Assembly (NCBI GenBank): GCA_030636065.1
Contig: DAOVXR010000003.1
Coordinates: 1 to 20,420, forward strand
Direction: 5' to 3'
Origin: Sedimentisphaerales bacterium
Lineage (GTDB): Bacteria > Planctomycetota > Phycisphaerae > Sedimentisphaerales > SM23-30
DNA: 20,420 bases
Numbering within the stretch: the stretch's first letter is position 1; each line of letters starts with the position of its first letter. The position numbers were made by a program, and so were the translations under genes. A model generated the notes under the pieces. The model worked only from the letters and a program-made list of their open reading frames with translations, did not search any database and was not told where the DNA came from. Positions 1-7,266 of this stretch are shown in pieces.

Positions 1-33
1 ACGATTATTTCCAGGCTTGGCTTACGCACATAG
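1..33 (+). CDS. rpsO: Ribosomal protein S15, C-terminal end (partial)
   Basis: The window opens inside a reading frame whose last ten residues are TIISRLGLRT, followed by TAG at 31-33. S15 proteins characteristically end in a '(L)I.(K/R)LGLR(R/K)' tail, and rpsO directly upstream of pnp is one of the most conserved bacterial gene pairs, so tail and position agree. S15 binds the central domain of 16S rRNA early in 30S assembly. Only ten codons are visible, so the identification rests on the tail and on synteny. Confidence 0.72.
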   Translation, partial: TIISRLGLRT

Positions 34-58
34 CGGATAGTCAAGATAATCCCGCGAA

Positions 59-153
59 GTTCTATGCCGGGGGTAGTACGGGAACACCTCTGGAAAAGAC
101 AGAACGGTGGCACCCAATCGGAAGAATCTCCCGATTTTACATCGGGGGCTAAT
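59..153 (+). repeat. Structured interspersed repeat, copy 1 (rpsO-pnp intergenic)
   Basis: This segment matches 10277-10361, with near-identical blocks ATGCCG, CACCTCT, ACAGAA, GGTGGCACCCA, GATTTTACATC and GGGGCTAAT in the same order. Two hairpins can be drawn: CACC(TCTG)...(CAGA)..GGTG at about 85-109, and CCCGAT-TTTAC-ATCGGG at about 130-146. In the other copy the second helix is TGAT-TTTAC-ATCA, so one pair changes from C-G to T-A without losing pairing. The element lies between rpsO and pnp on their sense strand. It could be a mobile palindromic repeat or a regulatory RNA; I do not recognise a named family. Confidence 0.7.
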
Positions 154-164
154 GAAAAGAAGAA

Positions 165-190
165 CCTCTGCTTAACAGCAGGGGCTATTT
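165..190 (+). terminator. Possible rpsO terminator or processing hairpin
   Basis: CCTCTGCT (165-172) pairs with AGCAGGGG (177-184) around the loop TAAC, eight base pairs with one G-T wobble. It is followed by CTATTTAAAATTT, which is only a weak U tract. It may attenuate rpsO read-through or act as an RNA processing hairpin before pnp, as in other rpsO-pnp operons; that role is inference. Confidence 0.4.
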
Positions 191-276
191 AAAATTTGTT
201 GTTATAAGTAAAGTATTAAAAGTATTAGATGTAAAGAAGAGTAGTAGAGTCAAGGAAAGTCAGGAAGTGAAAAAAT

Positions 277-2373
277 ATGTCAATGGTTAAGAAAGTTGAA
301 AGACAAATTGCAGGTAGGTTACTCTCCATCGAGACAGGCAAACTCGCCAAGCAGGCATCAGGAGCAGTAGTAGTTCATTATGGTGATACGATGATACTGG
401 CGACCGTGGTAAGAGCCGATCCGCGTGAAGGTATCGATTTTTTCCCCTTAACAGTCGATTACAGGGAAAAGACATCGGCGGCAGGGAAGTTTCCCGGCGG
501 CTTCATCAAACGTGAAGGCCGACCCACCAACAAAGAAATTCTGACAATGCGGATGATAGATCGTCCGATTCGTCCGTTGTTTCCCAAAGGCTACAAAGAC
601 GAAGTACAAATACAGGTAATGGTCTGGTCGGCGGATCAGCAGAACGACCCGGACATTCTGGCAATGATCGGGGCGTCCGCGGCACTGAGCATTTCCGACA
701 TACCGTTCAACGGTCCGATTGGCGCGGTTCGGGTCGGACGTATCAACGATGAATTCGTAATTAACCCCACGCACACAGAACTGGAAGATTCCACGCTGAA
801 CCTGACATTGTGCGGCCGCCATGACGCGATAAATATGATCGAGGTTTCCGCCCAGGAACTTCCGGAAGACGTTATAGCAGAAGCTGTCGAACTCGGGCAT
901 CAGAGCGTCAAAGAAATCTGCGAAATGATCTCCGAACTGACCGCAGATTGCGGCAAAGAGAAAATATCATACACACCGCCCGACACAAGCGAGTTAGTAA
1001 ATTTGCTGGAAGAAAGAGTGGGGCAGGAATATCGCCGGGTTAAATCAGACAGCCTGAATAAACAGGATCGCGGCAAAGCAATCAAAGCAATGTTCGAAGA
1101 AATTACCGCTGAACTGTGTCCGGAAGATCAAGAAGCCCAATACGATCCGAAACTGCTAAAAACGGCAATTGATGATTTCAAGGAAAAGGTGTTACGCGAA
1201 ATGGTACTACAGGGCCAGCGTGCGGAAGGACGCGGTTATGAGGAAATTCGCTCCCTGAGCGGCGAGGTTGGTTTTTTGCCGCGTACGCACGGTTCGGCAA
1301 TCTTCACACGCGGCGAGACTCAGGCCCTGGTTACAGTAACACTGGGTACCTCCGCGGACTCACAAAGAGTAGATGGGCTGATAGATGAGTACCATCAGAA
1401 ATTCATGCTTCATTACAATTTCCCACCCTTCTGCGTCGGCGAAGCACGTCGGATTATGGGCCCCAGCCGTCGGGACATCGGACACGGCACCCTGGCGGAA
1501 AAAAGCATTGCACCAATGATCCCCTCCACAGAGGATTTTCCTTATACCATCAGACTGGTTAGCGATATTCTCGAATCCAACGGCTCCAGTTCAATGGCCT
1601 CTGTCTGTGCGGGCACGTTGGCACTGATGGACGCGGGTGTCCCGATTCGTCGGCCGGTGGCAGGCATTTCCGTCGGCATGATATCAGACGCTGATCGCCA
1701 ACAATTGTTCATCGACATCCTCGGCGAAGAAGACCATTACGGAGATATGGACTTCAAAGTGGCGGGCACCCAAAAAGGCATTACCGGTATCCAGTTGGAC
1801 CTCAAAGCCCTGGGTTTGTCCCATGAGACAATTCGTGAAACCCTGGCTATAGCCCGCAAAGGCCGTATCGAGATTTTAAAAATGATACTTAGTGTCATAG
1901 ATCGGCCTCGCAAAAAACTTTCCAGCTACGCTCCGAAACTGACCATAATAAAGATTCCAGTCGATATGATAGGCCGAGTCATCGGACCTGGTGGCCGCGA
2001 TATTAAACGTATTCAGGAAGAGACCGGCGCCAATATCGAAATTGAGGACGACGGATCAGTATTTATATCCTCTCTCGATGAAGAAGGGTATTTGAGGGCC
2101 AAACAGATAGTCGAGATGATAACCATGCCTGTCCAGGTCGGGAAAATCCTAAGCGGCAAAATAGTGTCTCAAAAAGACTTCGGCGTATTTGTCGAGATTG
2201 CCCCCGGCATGGAAGGACTTTGCCATATCAGCGAACTGGCCGATCGGTTTATCAATGATGTTGCGGACGTCTGCTCAGTCGGCGATACAATGGACTTCAA
2301 AATTATAGCTGTGGACGAGCAGGGACGAATCAAACTATCACGCAAGGCGGTTCTGCTGGAAGAGACGGATTAG
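277..2373 (+). CDS. pnp: Polyribonucleotide nucleotidyltransferase (PNPase)
   Basis: The 698-residue protein degrades RNA 3' to 5' by phosphorolysis, releasing nucleoside diphosphates, and takes part in mRNA turnover. The order is complete: first RNase PH-like domain with KFPGGFIKREGRP (71-83), a helical linker, and a second RNase PH-like domain. The second domain carries GSSSMA (436-441) and the metal-binding aspartates D486 and D492 in GEEDHYGDMDFK, at the same numbers as in E. coli. A KH domain with GPGG (570-573) and an S1 domain (about 622-692) follow. The protein stops soon after S1 with no long tail. The start has AGGAAG at 262-267, nine bases before ATG. The gene sits downstream of rpsO; the repeat and hairpin between them may belong to a regulated leader. 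Confidence 0.98.
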   Translation: MSMVKKVERQIAGRLLSIETGKLAKQASGAVVVHYGDTMILATVVRADPREGIDFFPLTVDYREKTSAAGKFPGGFIKREGRPTNKEILTMRMIDRPIRPLFPKGYKDEVQIQVMVWSADQQNDPDILAMIGASAALSISDIPFNGPIGAVRVGRINDEFVINPTHTELEDSTLNLTLCGRHDAINMIEVSAQELPEDVIAEAVELGHQSVKEICEMISELTADCGKEKISYTPPDTSELVNLLEERVGQEYRRVKSDSLNKQDRGKAIKAMFEEITAELCPEDQEAQYDPKLLKTAIDDFKEKVLREMVLQGQRAEGRGYEEIRSLSGEVGFLPRTHGSAIFTRGETQALVTVTLGTSADSQRVDGLIDEYHQKFMLHYNFPPFCVGEARRIMGPSRRDIGHGTLAEKSIAPMIPSTEDFPYTIRLVSDILESNGSSSMASVCAGTLALMDAGVPIRRPVAGISVGMISDADRQQLFIDILGEEDHYGDMDFKVAGTQKGITGIQLDLKALGLSHETIRETLAIARKGRIEILKMILSVIDRPRKKLSSYAPKLTIIKIPVDMIGRVIGPGGRDIKRIQEETGANIEIEDDGSVFISSLDEEGYLRAKQIVEMITMPVQVGKILSGKIVSQKDFGVFVEIAPGMEGLCHISELADRFINDVADVCSVGDTMDFKIIAVDEQGRIKLSRKAVLLEETD

Positions 2374-2386
2374 TGGTTAGAAGATC

Positions 2387-2450
2387 AATGACGAATTAAG
2401 AAACCAGAATGAGGAATGAATGACGAATGGCGAATGATGAATATGAACGT
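2387..2450 (+). repeat. Degenerate heptamer repeats (AATGACG-like)
   Basis: Fourteen bases after the pnp stop the sequence falls into 7-base units: AATGACG, AATTAAG, AAACCAG and AATGAGG. After a 4-base slip come AATGACG, AATGGCG and AATGATG. The rest of the 2374-2577 intergenic stretch holds two hairpins, CCGA-TTTG-TCGG near 2458-2469 and CACGGTC-GATAC-GGCCGTG at 2513-2531. Neither is followed by a T run, so no convincing pnp terminator is seen. Confidence 0.6.
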
Positions 2451-2577
2451 CGAATTCCGATTTGTCGGGAAACGTTCAACATTCAACACCGAATAAGAAG
2501 AACGCGATAAAACACGGTCGATACGGCCGTGGCACACTATATTTCATTTTTCGCCACAAGCAATAGATAATCTTTTT

Positions 2578-3432
2578 ATGCTTGAGTTGGTATTTTCATT
2601 TGCGTTGGGGGCTATTCTAACGGCTGGGGCAGCCTGGCTGTTTATCCGGCGCCGCGCTTTGCGAGAGAGTCGAAAGCAGAAAAAACTGCTTTTGCGCACC
2701 CGCCGGGCGGAAAAACTGGCGGAACTGGGCAAGCTTACCGGTCATCTCGCCCATGAGATACGCAATCCACTCTCAACTATTACAATGAACCTGAAACTCC
2801 TTTCGGAAGATATTTCTCGTCTGGCCAAGACGCCTCCGGACGTAACCTCAACCGCAGAGACAGAAGCCACCCAAAATCGCTATCAACGCCAGTTACGCAA
2901 AATAGAGACAGTCAGCCGAGAGGTGGACAGAGTTACCAGAACCCTGAACGATTTTCTCCGTTACGCCGGTCGGATGGAGCTGCATCCGGGCCGCCATGAC
3001 ATCAATGAGATACTGGACGACCTGATCGATTTTTATGAACCGCAGGCTTCCGGTAAAGGCATACAGATTCGCAGCAGCTTTAGTAAAACCCCCGCGTTTT
3101 GTCGTATTGATAAAGATTTAATTAAACAGGCTGTTTTGAATCTGTTTATCAATGCCAGCCAGGCCATGGGCCAGGCAGGAGAATTGATGATCCGCACAAG
3201 CGTTCAATCAGACGAGGTGCTGATCGAGATAATCGATACCGGCCCCGGTATCCTGCCCGAAGAACAGGAAAAGATATTCGATCCTTATTATACGACCCGT
3301 TCTGGCGGGACCGGCCTGGGGCTGCCGATGTGCCGGCGGATCATAGAAGAACACAACGGCCATCTGGAACTGCATAGCGAGCCTGGCAAAGGTACCCGTT
3401 TTGTTATTGAACTACCTGTGGCAAAGGAATAA
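2578..3432 (+). CDS. NtrB-like sensor histidine kinase with minimal N-terminus
   Basis: This 284-residue protein has one N-terminal membrane segment (about 3-23), a basic coiled stretch, then the dimerisation/phosphoacceptor domain with the H box GHLAHEIRNP (catalytic His59). The ATPase domain has the N box around N192, the G1 box DTGPG (220-224), an F box near FDPYYTT and the G2 box GGTGLGL (243-249). It should autophosphorylate His59 and pass phosphate to the regulator encoded 65 bp downstream. No PAS, HAMP or periplasmic sensor domain is present, so the signal is unknown; it may come through the membrane segment or a partner protein. ATG at 2578 lacks a clear ribosome binding site. The kinase call is firm, but the signal and target genes are not known. 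Confidence 0.93.
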   Translation: MLELVFSFALGAILTAGAAWLFIRRRALRESRKQKKLLLRTRRAEKLAELGKLTGHLAHEIRNPLSTITMNLKLLSEDISRLAKTPPDVTSTAETEATQNRYQRQLRKIETVSREVDRVTRTLNDFLRYAGRMELHPGRHDINEILDDLIDFYEPQASGKGIQIRSSFSKTPAFCRIDKDLIKQAVLNLFINASQAMGQAGELMIRTSVQSDEVLIEIIDTGPGILPEEQEKIFDPYYTTRSGGTGLGLPMCRRIIEEHNGHLELHSEPGKGTRFVIELPVAKE

Positions 3433-3463
3433 ACTGGGATTTGGCAGCCAGGCAGAAACCCGC

Positions 3464-3480
3464 GTGGGGTAAGACCCCAC
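3464..3480. repeat. REP-like palindrome between kinase and regulator genes
   Basis: GTGGGGT (3464-3470) and ACCCCAC (3474-3480) form a perfect 7-bp stem with the loop AAG. On the minus strand it reads TAGGGTGGGGTCTTACCCC followed by ACGC, which resembles the hairpin at 19579-19595. It lies in the 65-bp gap between two co-transcribed genes. It could work as an mRNA stabiliser or differential-expression hairpin, or simply be an interspersed repeat. Confidence 0.55.
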
Positions 3481-3497
3481 CCTACAAGACCTATATT

Positions 3498-4856
3498 ATG
3501 AGCGATAAAACACCTGTTCTCATTATCGAAGACGAAACCGCTCACGCCGAGGTTCTGGCCGAGGCGATGGAGCAGGAAGGATACACCGTTACTACAGCCG
3601 CCAACGGCGAAGAGGGCCTGGATAAATTTCGTCAGTGGGACCCTTACGTAGTAGTAACCGACCTGAAACTGGGCGGTGCCGTTGACGGACTGGATGTTCT
3701 GAGAGAGATTATCAAAAGCGGGCGATCCTGTGAAGTTGTACTCGTAACCGCGCATAGCTCCATCGATACCTGTAAAACCGCCCTTAATGACGGAGCCTAC
3801 GATTATATCGAAAAACCGATTGATCTGTCTTTGCTCCGTCCGCTGGTGCGGCGGGCCGCGGAGAAGGTTAGCCTGTTACGCGAAAATCGCCGGCTCCAAT
3901 CGCGACTGGAAAACAAATTCGACTTCAACGGAGTAATCGGTGATTCGCCGAGAATGCTGCGTCTGCTTGCTATGTTACAAAAGGCGGCCAATTCAAGTGT
4001 AACCGTGCTGCTGCAGGGCGAGAGCGGTACCGGCAAGGAGCTGTTCGCCGAGGCGATACATTATAATTCGCCCCGCAAAACAGGTACTTTTCTGCCGGTC
4101 AATTGTGCCGGCCTGAGCGATACGCTGCTGGAAAGCGAACTGTTCGGACACATCAAAGGCGCCTTTACCGGGGCGATGACAGACCGAAAAGGGTTTTTCG
4201 AGATGGCGAACGGGGGAACACTGTTTCTCGACGAAATCGGCGATATGCCGTTGAATATGCAGGCCAAACTACTTCGGGTTCTGGAAGACCAGATTGTAGT
4301 CCCCGTAGGCAGTACCAAAGGGACAAAAGTCGATGTCCGCATTATCAGCGCTACCAACCAGTACCTCGAAAATAACGTAGAGGAAAAACAGTTTCGTGAA
4401 GATCTTTACTTTCGCATCAAGGGAGTCAGTATAAAGATTCCACCTTTGCGGGAGCGACGGGAAGACATTCCGCTTTTACTGGACCATTTCGTCAGGGAAT
4501 GCGCACAGGCGGAAGATCGATCTGTTAAAGGCTTTACTCCGGCAGCCCTGCGAATTCTAAAGAGTTATAACTGGCCCGGCAATGTCCGGGAGTTACGTAA
4601 TTGCGTCAAGACTATGGTGGTGTTGGCCGAGTCGGAGCTATTGGATGTGGCCGATTTGCCGTTTGAGATGCATCAGCAGGCGAGCGGGCAGGATAATCTG
4701 AGCAGTCTGGCAGGTGTGAACCTGAACGAACTGGAAAAAACCGCTATCCGCCGAACACTGGAGATGGTGGACGGCAACCGCGAGATGGCCGCCAAAATGC
4801 TCGGCATCGGAGAACGAACACTATACCGAAAAATCAAAGAATACGGCCTAAATTAA
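3498..4856 (+). CDS. Sigma-54-dependent response regulator (NtrC family)
   Basis: From ATG at 3498 the protein has 452 residues. The receiver domain (1-120) shows the acidic pair E11/D12, phosphoacceptor D55 in VVVTDLK, T84 and K106. The AAA+ domain has Walker A GESGTGKE (174-181), the sigma-54-contacting loop GAFTGA (221-226) and Walker B LFLDEIG (242-248). The C-terminal Fis-type helix-turn-helix is in GNREMAAKMLGIGERTLYRK. It should use ATP to open promoter complexes of RpoN RNA polymerase once phosphorylated by the upstream kinase. A sigma-54 gene is at 18059-19546. An upstream TTG at 3441 would add 19 residues read through the palindrome at 3464-3480; those residues have no family counterpart, so the ATG was preferred. 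Target promoters were not found. Confidence 0.96.
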   Translation: MSDKTPVLIIEDETAHAEVLAEAMEQEGYTVTTAANGEEGLDKFRQWDPYVVVTDLKLGGAVDGLDVLREIIKSGRSCEVVLVTAHSSIDTCKTALNDGAYDYIEKPIDLSLLRPLVRRAAEKVSLLRENRRLQSRLENKFDFNGVIGDSPRMLRLLAMLQKAANSSVTVLLQGESGTGKELFAEAIHYNSPRKTGTFLPVNCAGLSDTLLESELFGHIKGAFTGAMTDRKGFFEMANGGTLFLDEIGDMPLNMQAKLLRVLEDQIVVPVGSTKGTKVDVRIISATNQYLENNVEEKQFREDLYFRIKGVSIKIPPLRERREDIPLLLDHFVRECAQAEDRSVKGFTPAALRILKSYNWPGNVRELRNCVKTMVVLAESELLDVADLPFEMHQQASGQDNLSSLAGVNLNELEKTAIRRTLEMVDGNREMAAKMLGIGERTLYRKIKEYGLN

Positions 4857-4857
4857 C

Positions 4858-4940
4858 TGCGAGCGAGAGGACTCGAACCTCCACACCACGAGGGTACAAG
4901 ATCCTAAATCTTGCGCGTCTGCCAGTTCCGCCACGCTCGC
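4858..4940 (-). tRNA. tRNA-Leu (anticodon UAG)
   Basis: Read on the minus strand, the acceptor strands GCGAGCG and CGCTCGC pair over seven bases with discriminator A at 4858. The anticodon stem CAAGA/TCTTG encloses loop TTTAGGA, giving anticodon UAG, which reads CUA leucine codons. A long variable arm, typical of class II tRNAs such as Leu, and a T loop TTCGAGT follow. CCA is not encoded. The gene is convergent with the regulator gene, two bases from its stop codon. Confidence 0.96.
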
Positions 4941-4950
4941 CGGTGATAGT

Positions 4951-4979
4951 ATTATCGCACTTTCAAGGCAATTTTTCAA
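4951..4979 (-). promoter_or_regulatory. Sigma-70-type promoter of tRNA-Leu
   Basis: On the minus strand TTGAAA (4979-4974) and GATAAT (4956-4951) are separated by exactly 17 bases. The predicted start is only a few bases before the mature tRNA 5' end at 4940. The tRNA lies beyond the terminator at 5018-5049, so it needs its own promoter. Confidence 0.7.
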
Positions 4980-5017
4980 CCTTTTTTTCGGTAGCGGAAT
5001 TGCCCATAAAACCGGCG

Positions 5018-5049
5018 AAAAAAAAGCCCCCGGCAAAAACCAGGGGCTG
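5018..5049 (-). terminator. Rho-independent terminator of the secreted-protein operon
   Basis: On the minus strand AGCCCC...GGGGGCT forms a GC-rich hairpin with a T-rich loop and is followed by eight T residues (plus-strand A run 5018-5025). It lies about 50 bp after the dockerin-like gene and before the tRNA promoter, so it should end the 7070-5099 transcript. Confidence 0.85.
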
Positions 5050-5098
5050 TACCCCCGCCTTATTTTGATAGAGGCATATTGTTCGTTGGCGGTTTGGC

Positions 5099-5523
5099 TT
5101 ATAGAGGCCAATCAGGCGGGCAAAAGCAGAGCCAGTTCGAGGCAAGAATGCCGAAGTCAACCATATTGACTTTGTTATCGCCGTCGAGGTCGCCGGGCAG
5201 GTTGGTACCGCCATCCAGCCAGTCAGTCAGAAATTTTCCAGGTCGTCCATATTCACAAAACAGGGAATACCAGACGACCAGAAACCTCCGATCAGCATAT
5301 AACTCCCGCCGGTCATTACACCGGCGTCGGGCTGGCCGACCGTCCCGGTCAGGCTGCAGCCGTCTCCACTGCTGGTGTCGCCTCCGCCGTCGATTGTGCT
5401 CCAACTCAGGTCGTAACCATCCCCGCTCTGTGCCGTGGCCGGCGAAGCCAGACCAAGACAAATCAGCAGCGCAATGAATATGCAGCCTTTCGGAACTATT
5501 ATTTTTATACAATCGTATCTCAT
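5099..5523 (-). CDS. Secreted dockerin-like protein, split by a -1 frame change
   Basis: The start at 5523 has AAGGAGA upstream and a signal peptide ending ASPATAQ. The mature part YDLSWSTIDGGG...GGFWSSGIPCFVNMDDLENF is typical of Phycisphaerae exoproteins by recollection. That frame stops at TGA 5229-5227 after 98 residues. The -1 frame continues at once with LTDWLDGGTNLPG, then the dockerin/EF-hand-like segment DLDGDNKVNMVDFGILASNW, ending CPPDWPL at 5099. Joined, the product is about 141 residues and reads through as a normal family member. The join lies on A_AAT_TTC (5236-5230), a slippery heptamer. It may be a one-base deletion, an assembly error or real frameshifting. It lies 17 bp after the 5541-7070 gene, in the same operon. 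Dockerin modules bind Ca2+ and usually mediate attachment to cohesins; a partner here is unknown. Confidence 0.8.
5227..5236 (-). other. Slippery heptamer A AAT TTC followed directly by TGA
   Basis: In the zero frame of the upstream half the codons are GAA AAT TTC TGA. The last A plus AAT TTC fits the X XXY YYZ form (AAA TTT C). A one-base backward slip makes CTG the next codon, opening the frame that encodes the dockerin-like half. A modest GC-rich hairpin (GGCGG...CC.GCC) can be drawn about ten or more bases downstream. Confidence 0.55.
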
Positions 5524-5540
5524 TGTTTATTCTCCTTCTA

Positions 5541-7070
5541 TTACGGTTTATAAACCATAAAATGAAAGGGTACCTGGATCTTGTTGCCGGCAGTTGTAAA
5601 TATTTTAATAAGCAGCTTGCCGCCCGTACTGTCTGTGGTTATGATTCGGGCAAAACCGCTTATACAAGTTGCCGTTGTTACATAATCAGGGGCATGGTAA
5701 TATTCATCGGCGATGGTGATTTCATATCGATCCCATGTTGAATTCCAGATGCAGGCGAAGTTCGGCGTCCCGGAATTTATTGTCGCATCAGATGCGATGG
5801 TACCATAAGCCAGTGGTGCGGCGGGGTTGCTGGTACCGGTGCTGTATGTTTTGGTGTATTCACCGGTAGAATGAACATCGCCTTCGAAGTAGCCCGCATA
5901 ATCAGAGCCTTTGCCATAGACACCGGTGTTGCTTAAGCCCAGTTCGCCGAAATTATTGTCCGGGTCGCCGGAATGCTCCCCTCGCACACCAACACCATTA
6001 GAGTGTCCGATTACACCATAGTTATCACCAGGAGTGCCACCATTTGAGATTCCAGCCACACCGATCTCATCACCAAACCAGTCGGCAGAATCCACACCAT
6101 CGAAATTAGTCTTTCCCTGAACTCCGAGATAACCATTTGCGTCAAACTTTCCTTCGCCCTTTACCGCGATATATTCCTCGCTCTTGCCGTAGATACCGAA
6201 GCCGTTAGCACCGGACGAATAACCGTGAACACCGCAGCCGTTAGCACCATTGGCCACACCGGAAACACCATAACCATAAGTGCCCATGGCCGTAAACTGG
6301 CCGCCGTAATTTGTAAAGTCGCCAGGGTTATTCGCCAGTCCATAAACACCCTTTCCGTTAGTTCCGGAGGCATAGCCATAGACGCCCTGCCCCTGACCAC
6401 CGTAAGCGTTGCCTCGCACTCCCGTGCCGTCTGAATTACCGCGAACGCCTATAGAGGGGGCTGTGCCGTCGATAGCACCGCCTGTACCGGTGTTTTCCAC
6501 GTCCAGTACCCAACTGGTTGTCGTCGCTGACATATAGTCCGAGCCAGCGGCGTTGAGGTACTTGGCTGTTAAGGTCTCGGCTGCCTCGTAGAGATTCGTT
6601 GCTACGCCCACTCTGCCGTAATCGCCCGTTGGAGAAACGAAATCACTGGCGTCGTAACCGTCCAGTTTGTCGGAATCGCCGGCATTATCAGCATACATCG
6701 CGTAAGGTGAGGGCGTCAGTTCCTGTCGCGGGGTAAGCAGGGTCCAGCCTGGAGTACCGTTCGGCCGCACACTGATCTCCATCCAGCGGGCCTCGCCATC
6801 GAATATTTTTGCCCCAAAATCCAGAACCACGGTAAAATAACCGTCGTTCACCTCGCGGTTAAGCACCAAAATAGTTGTGCCAACCTGACTTCCGCCGGCA
6901 AGGGCGTCATACAGCCCGAAGGTGAAGTCGTAATTTCCGTCCGCCGGGACGTCTTTGAAGTTCAGCCGACCCTGATAGGTAAAGGCCGTCCCCATCGGTG
7001 AAGCCACTGCGATCCCACTCAGGGCCAACATAAACATCACCACAATAATTAACGTTACAGATTTTTTCAT
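5541..7070 (-). CDS. Secreted repeat protein with GVxG-type tandem motifs
   Basis: The start is fixed by AAGGAGG at 7083-7077, six bases before ATG at 7070; an upstream extension of 35 residues is unlikely. The 509-residue product has a signal peptide (about 1-24, ending AVAS). An N-terminal domain follows, from FTYQGRLNF to PRQELTPSPYAMYADNA, that I recall from many planctomycete exoproteins. Next comes a SDKLDGYDASDF segment, then a central region of glycine-rich repeats (GVYGYASG, GVYGLANN, GVSGVANG, GVHGYSSG, GIYGKS), which suggests a beta-solenoid or fibre. A C-terminal beta-rich domain ends FHFMVYKP. The protein is probably exported to the cell surface or medium. The exact function is unknown. 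A strong promoter at 7267-7295 drives it, and the dockerin-like gene follows after 17 bp. Confidence 0.88.
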   Translation of the reverse strand: MKKSVTLIIVVMFMLALSGIAVASPMGTAFTYQGRLNFKDVPADGNYDFTFGLYDALAGGSQVGTTILVLNREVNDGYFTVVLDFGAKIFDGEARWMEISVRPNGTPGWTLLTPRQELTPSPYAMYADNAGDSDKLDGYDASDFVSPTGDYGRVGVATNLYEAAETLTAKYLNAAGSDYMSATTTSWVLDVENTGTGGAIDGTAPSIGVRGNSDGTGVRGNAYGGQGQGVYGYASGTNGKGVYGLANNPGDFTNYGGQFTAMGTYGYGVSGVANGANGCGVHGYSSGANGFGIYGKSEEYIAVKGEGKFDANGYLGVQGKTNFDGVDSADWFGDEIGVAGISNGGTPGDNYGVIGHSNGVGVRGEHSGDPDNNFGELGLSNTGVYGKGSDYAGYFEGDVHSTGEYTKTYSTGTSNPAAPLAYGTIASDATINSGTPNFACIWNSTWDRYEITIADEYYHAPDYVTTATCISGFARIITTDSTGGKLLIKIFTTAGNKIQVPFHFMVYKP

Positions 7071-7076
7071 AGCAAA

Positions 7077-7083
7077 CCTCCTT
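7077..7083 (-). promoter_or_regulatory. Perfect Shine-Dalgarno site fixing the 7070 start
   Basis: Minus-strand AAGGAGG ends six bases before the ATG at 7070-7068. It rules out the longer frame beginning at 7175 and places the signal peptide exactly at the N-terminus. Confidence 0.85.
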
Positions 7084-7266
7084 ACAAAAGATACTACAAA
7101 AACCAATACTTCGGAATCGAACACTTGCCCACTCCGTAACAACCATAATTGACAGGTGTACAGGGAAAAAACCACAAATGACTTAGCTGATGGGCCAAAC
7201 TTTCTTATCTCCTCTACAAGAAGGCAGAGAACAGAATGCCGATAATTCCGAGATGTACAGCCGCTT

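Noticed and set aside
105..115. GGTGGCACC in the repeat as a T-box antiterminator motif
   Set aside because: There is no Stem I or specifier region, no following terminator, and the downstream genes are not aminoacyl-tRNA or amino-acid genes.
2530..2545. TGGCAC upstream of the kinase gene as a sigma-54 -24 box
   Set aside because: The -12 GC dinucleotide is absent at the required spacing; only half of the promoter matches.
3441..3497. Longer start (TTG) for the sigma-54 regulator
   Set aside because: The added residues are translated from a REP-like palindrome and do not match receiver domains, which begin right after ATG 3498.
4848..5111. An 87-residue minus-strand reading frame ending SVAELADAQDLGSC...
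   Set aside because: It is the well-known false protein produced by translating a tRNA-Leu gene; the tRNA at 4858-4940 explains it.
7071..7175. 35-residue N-terminal extension of the secreted repeat protein
   Set aside because: It would place the signal peptide internally; the AAGGAGG at 7077-7083 fixes ATG 7070.
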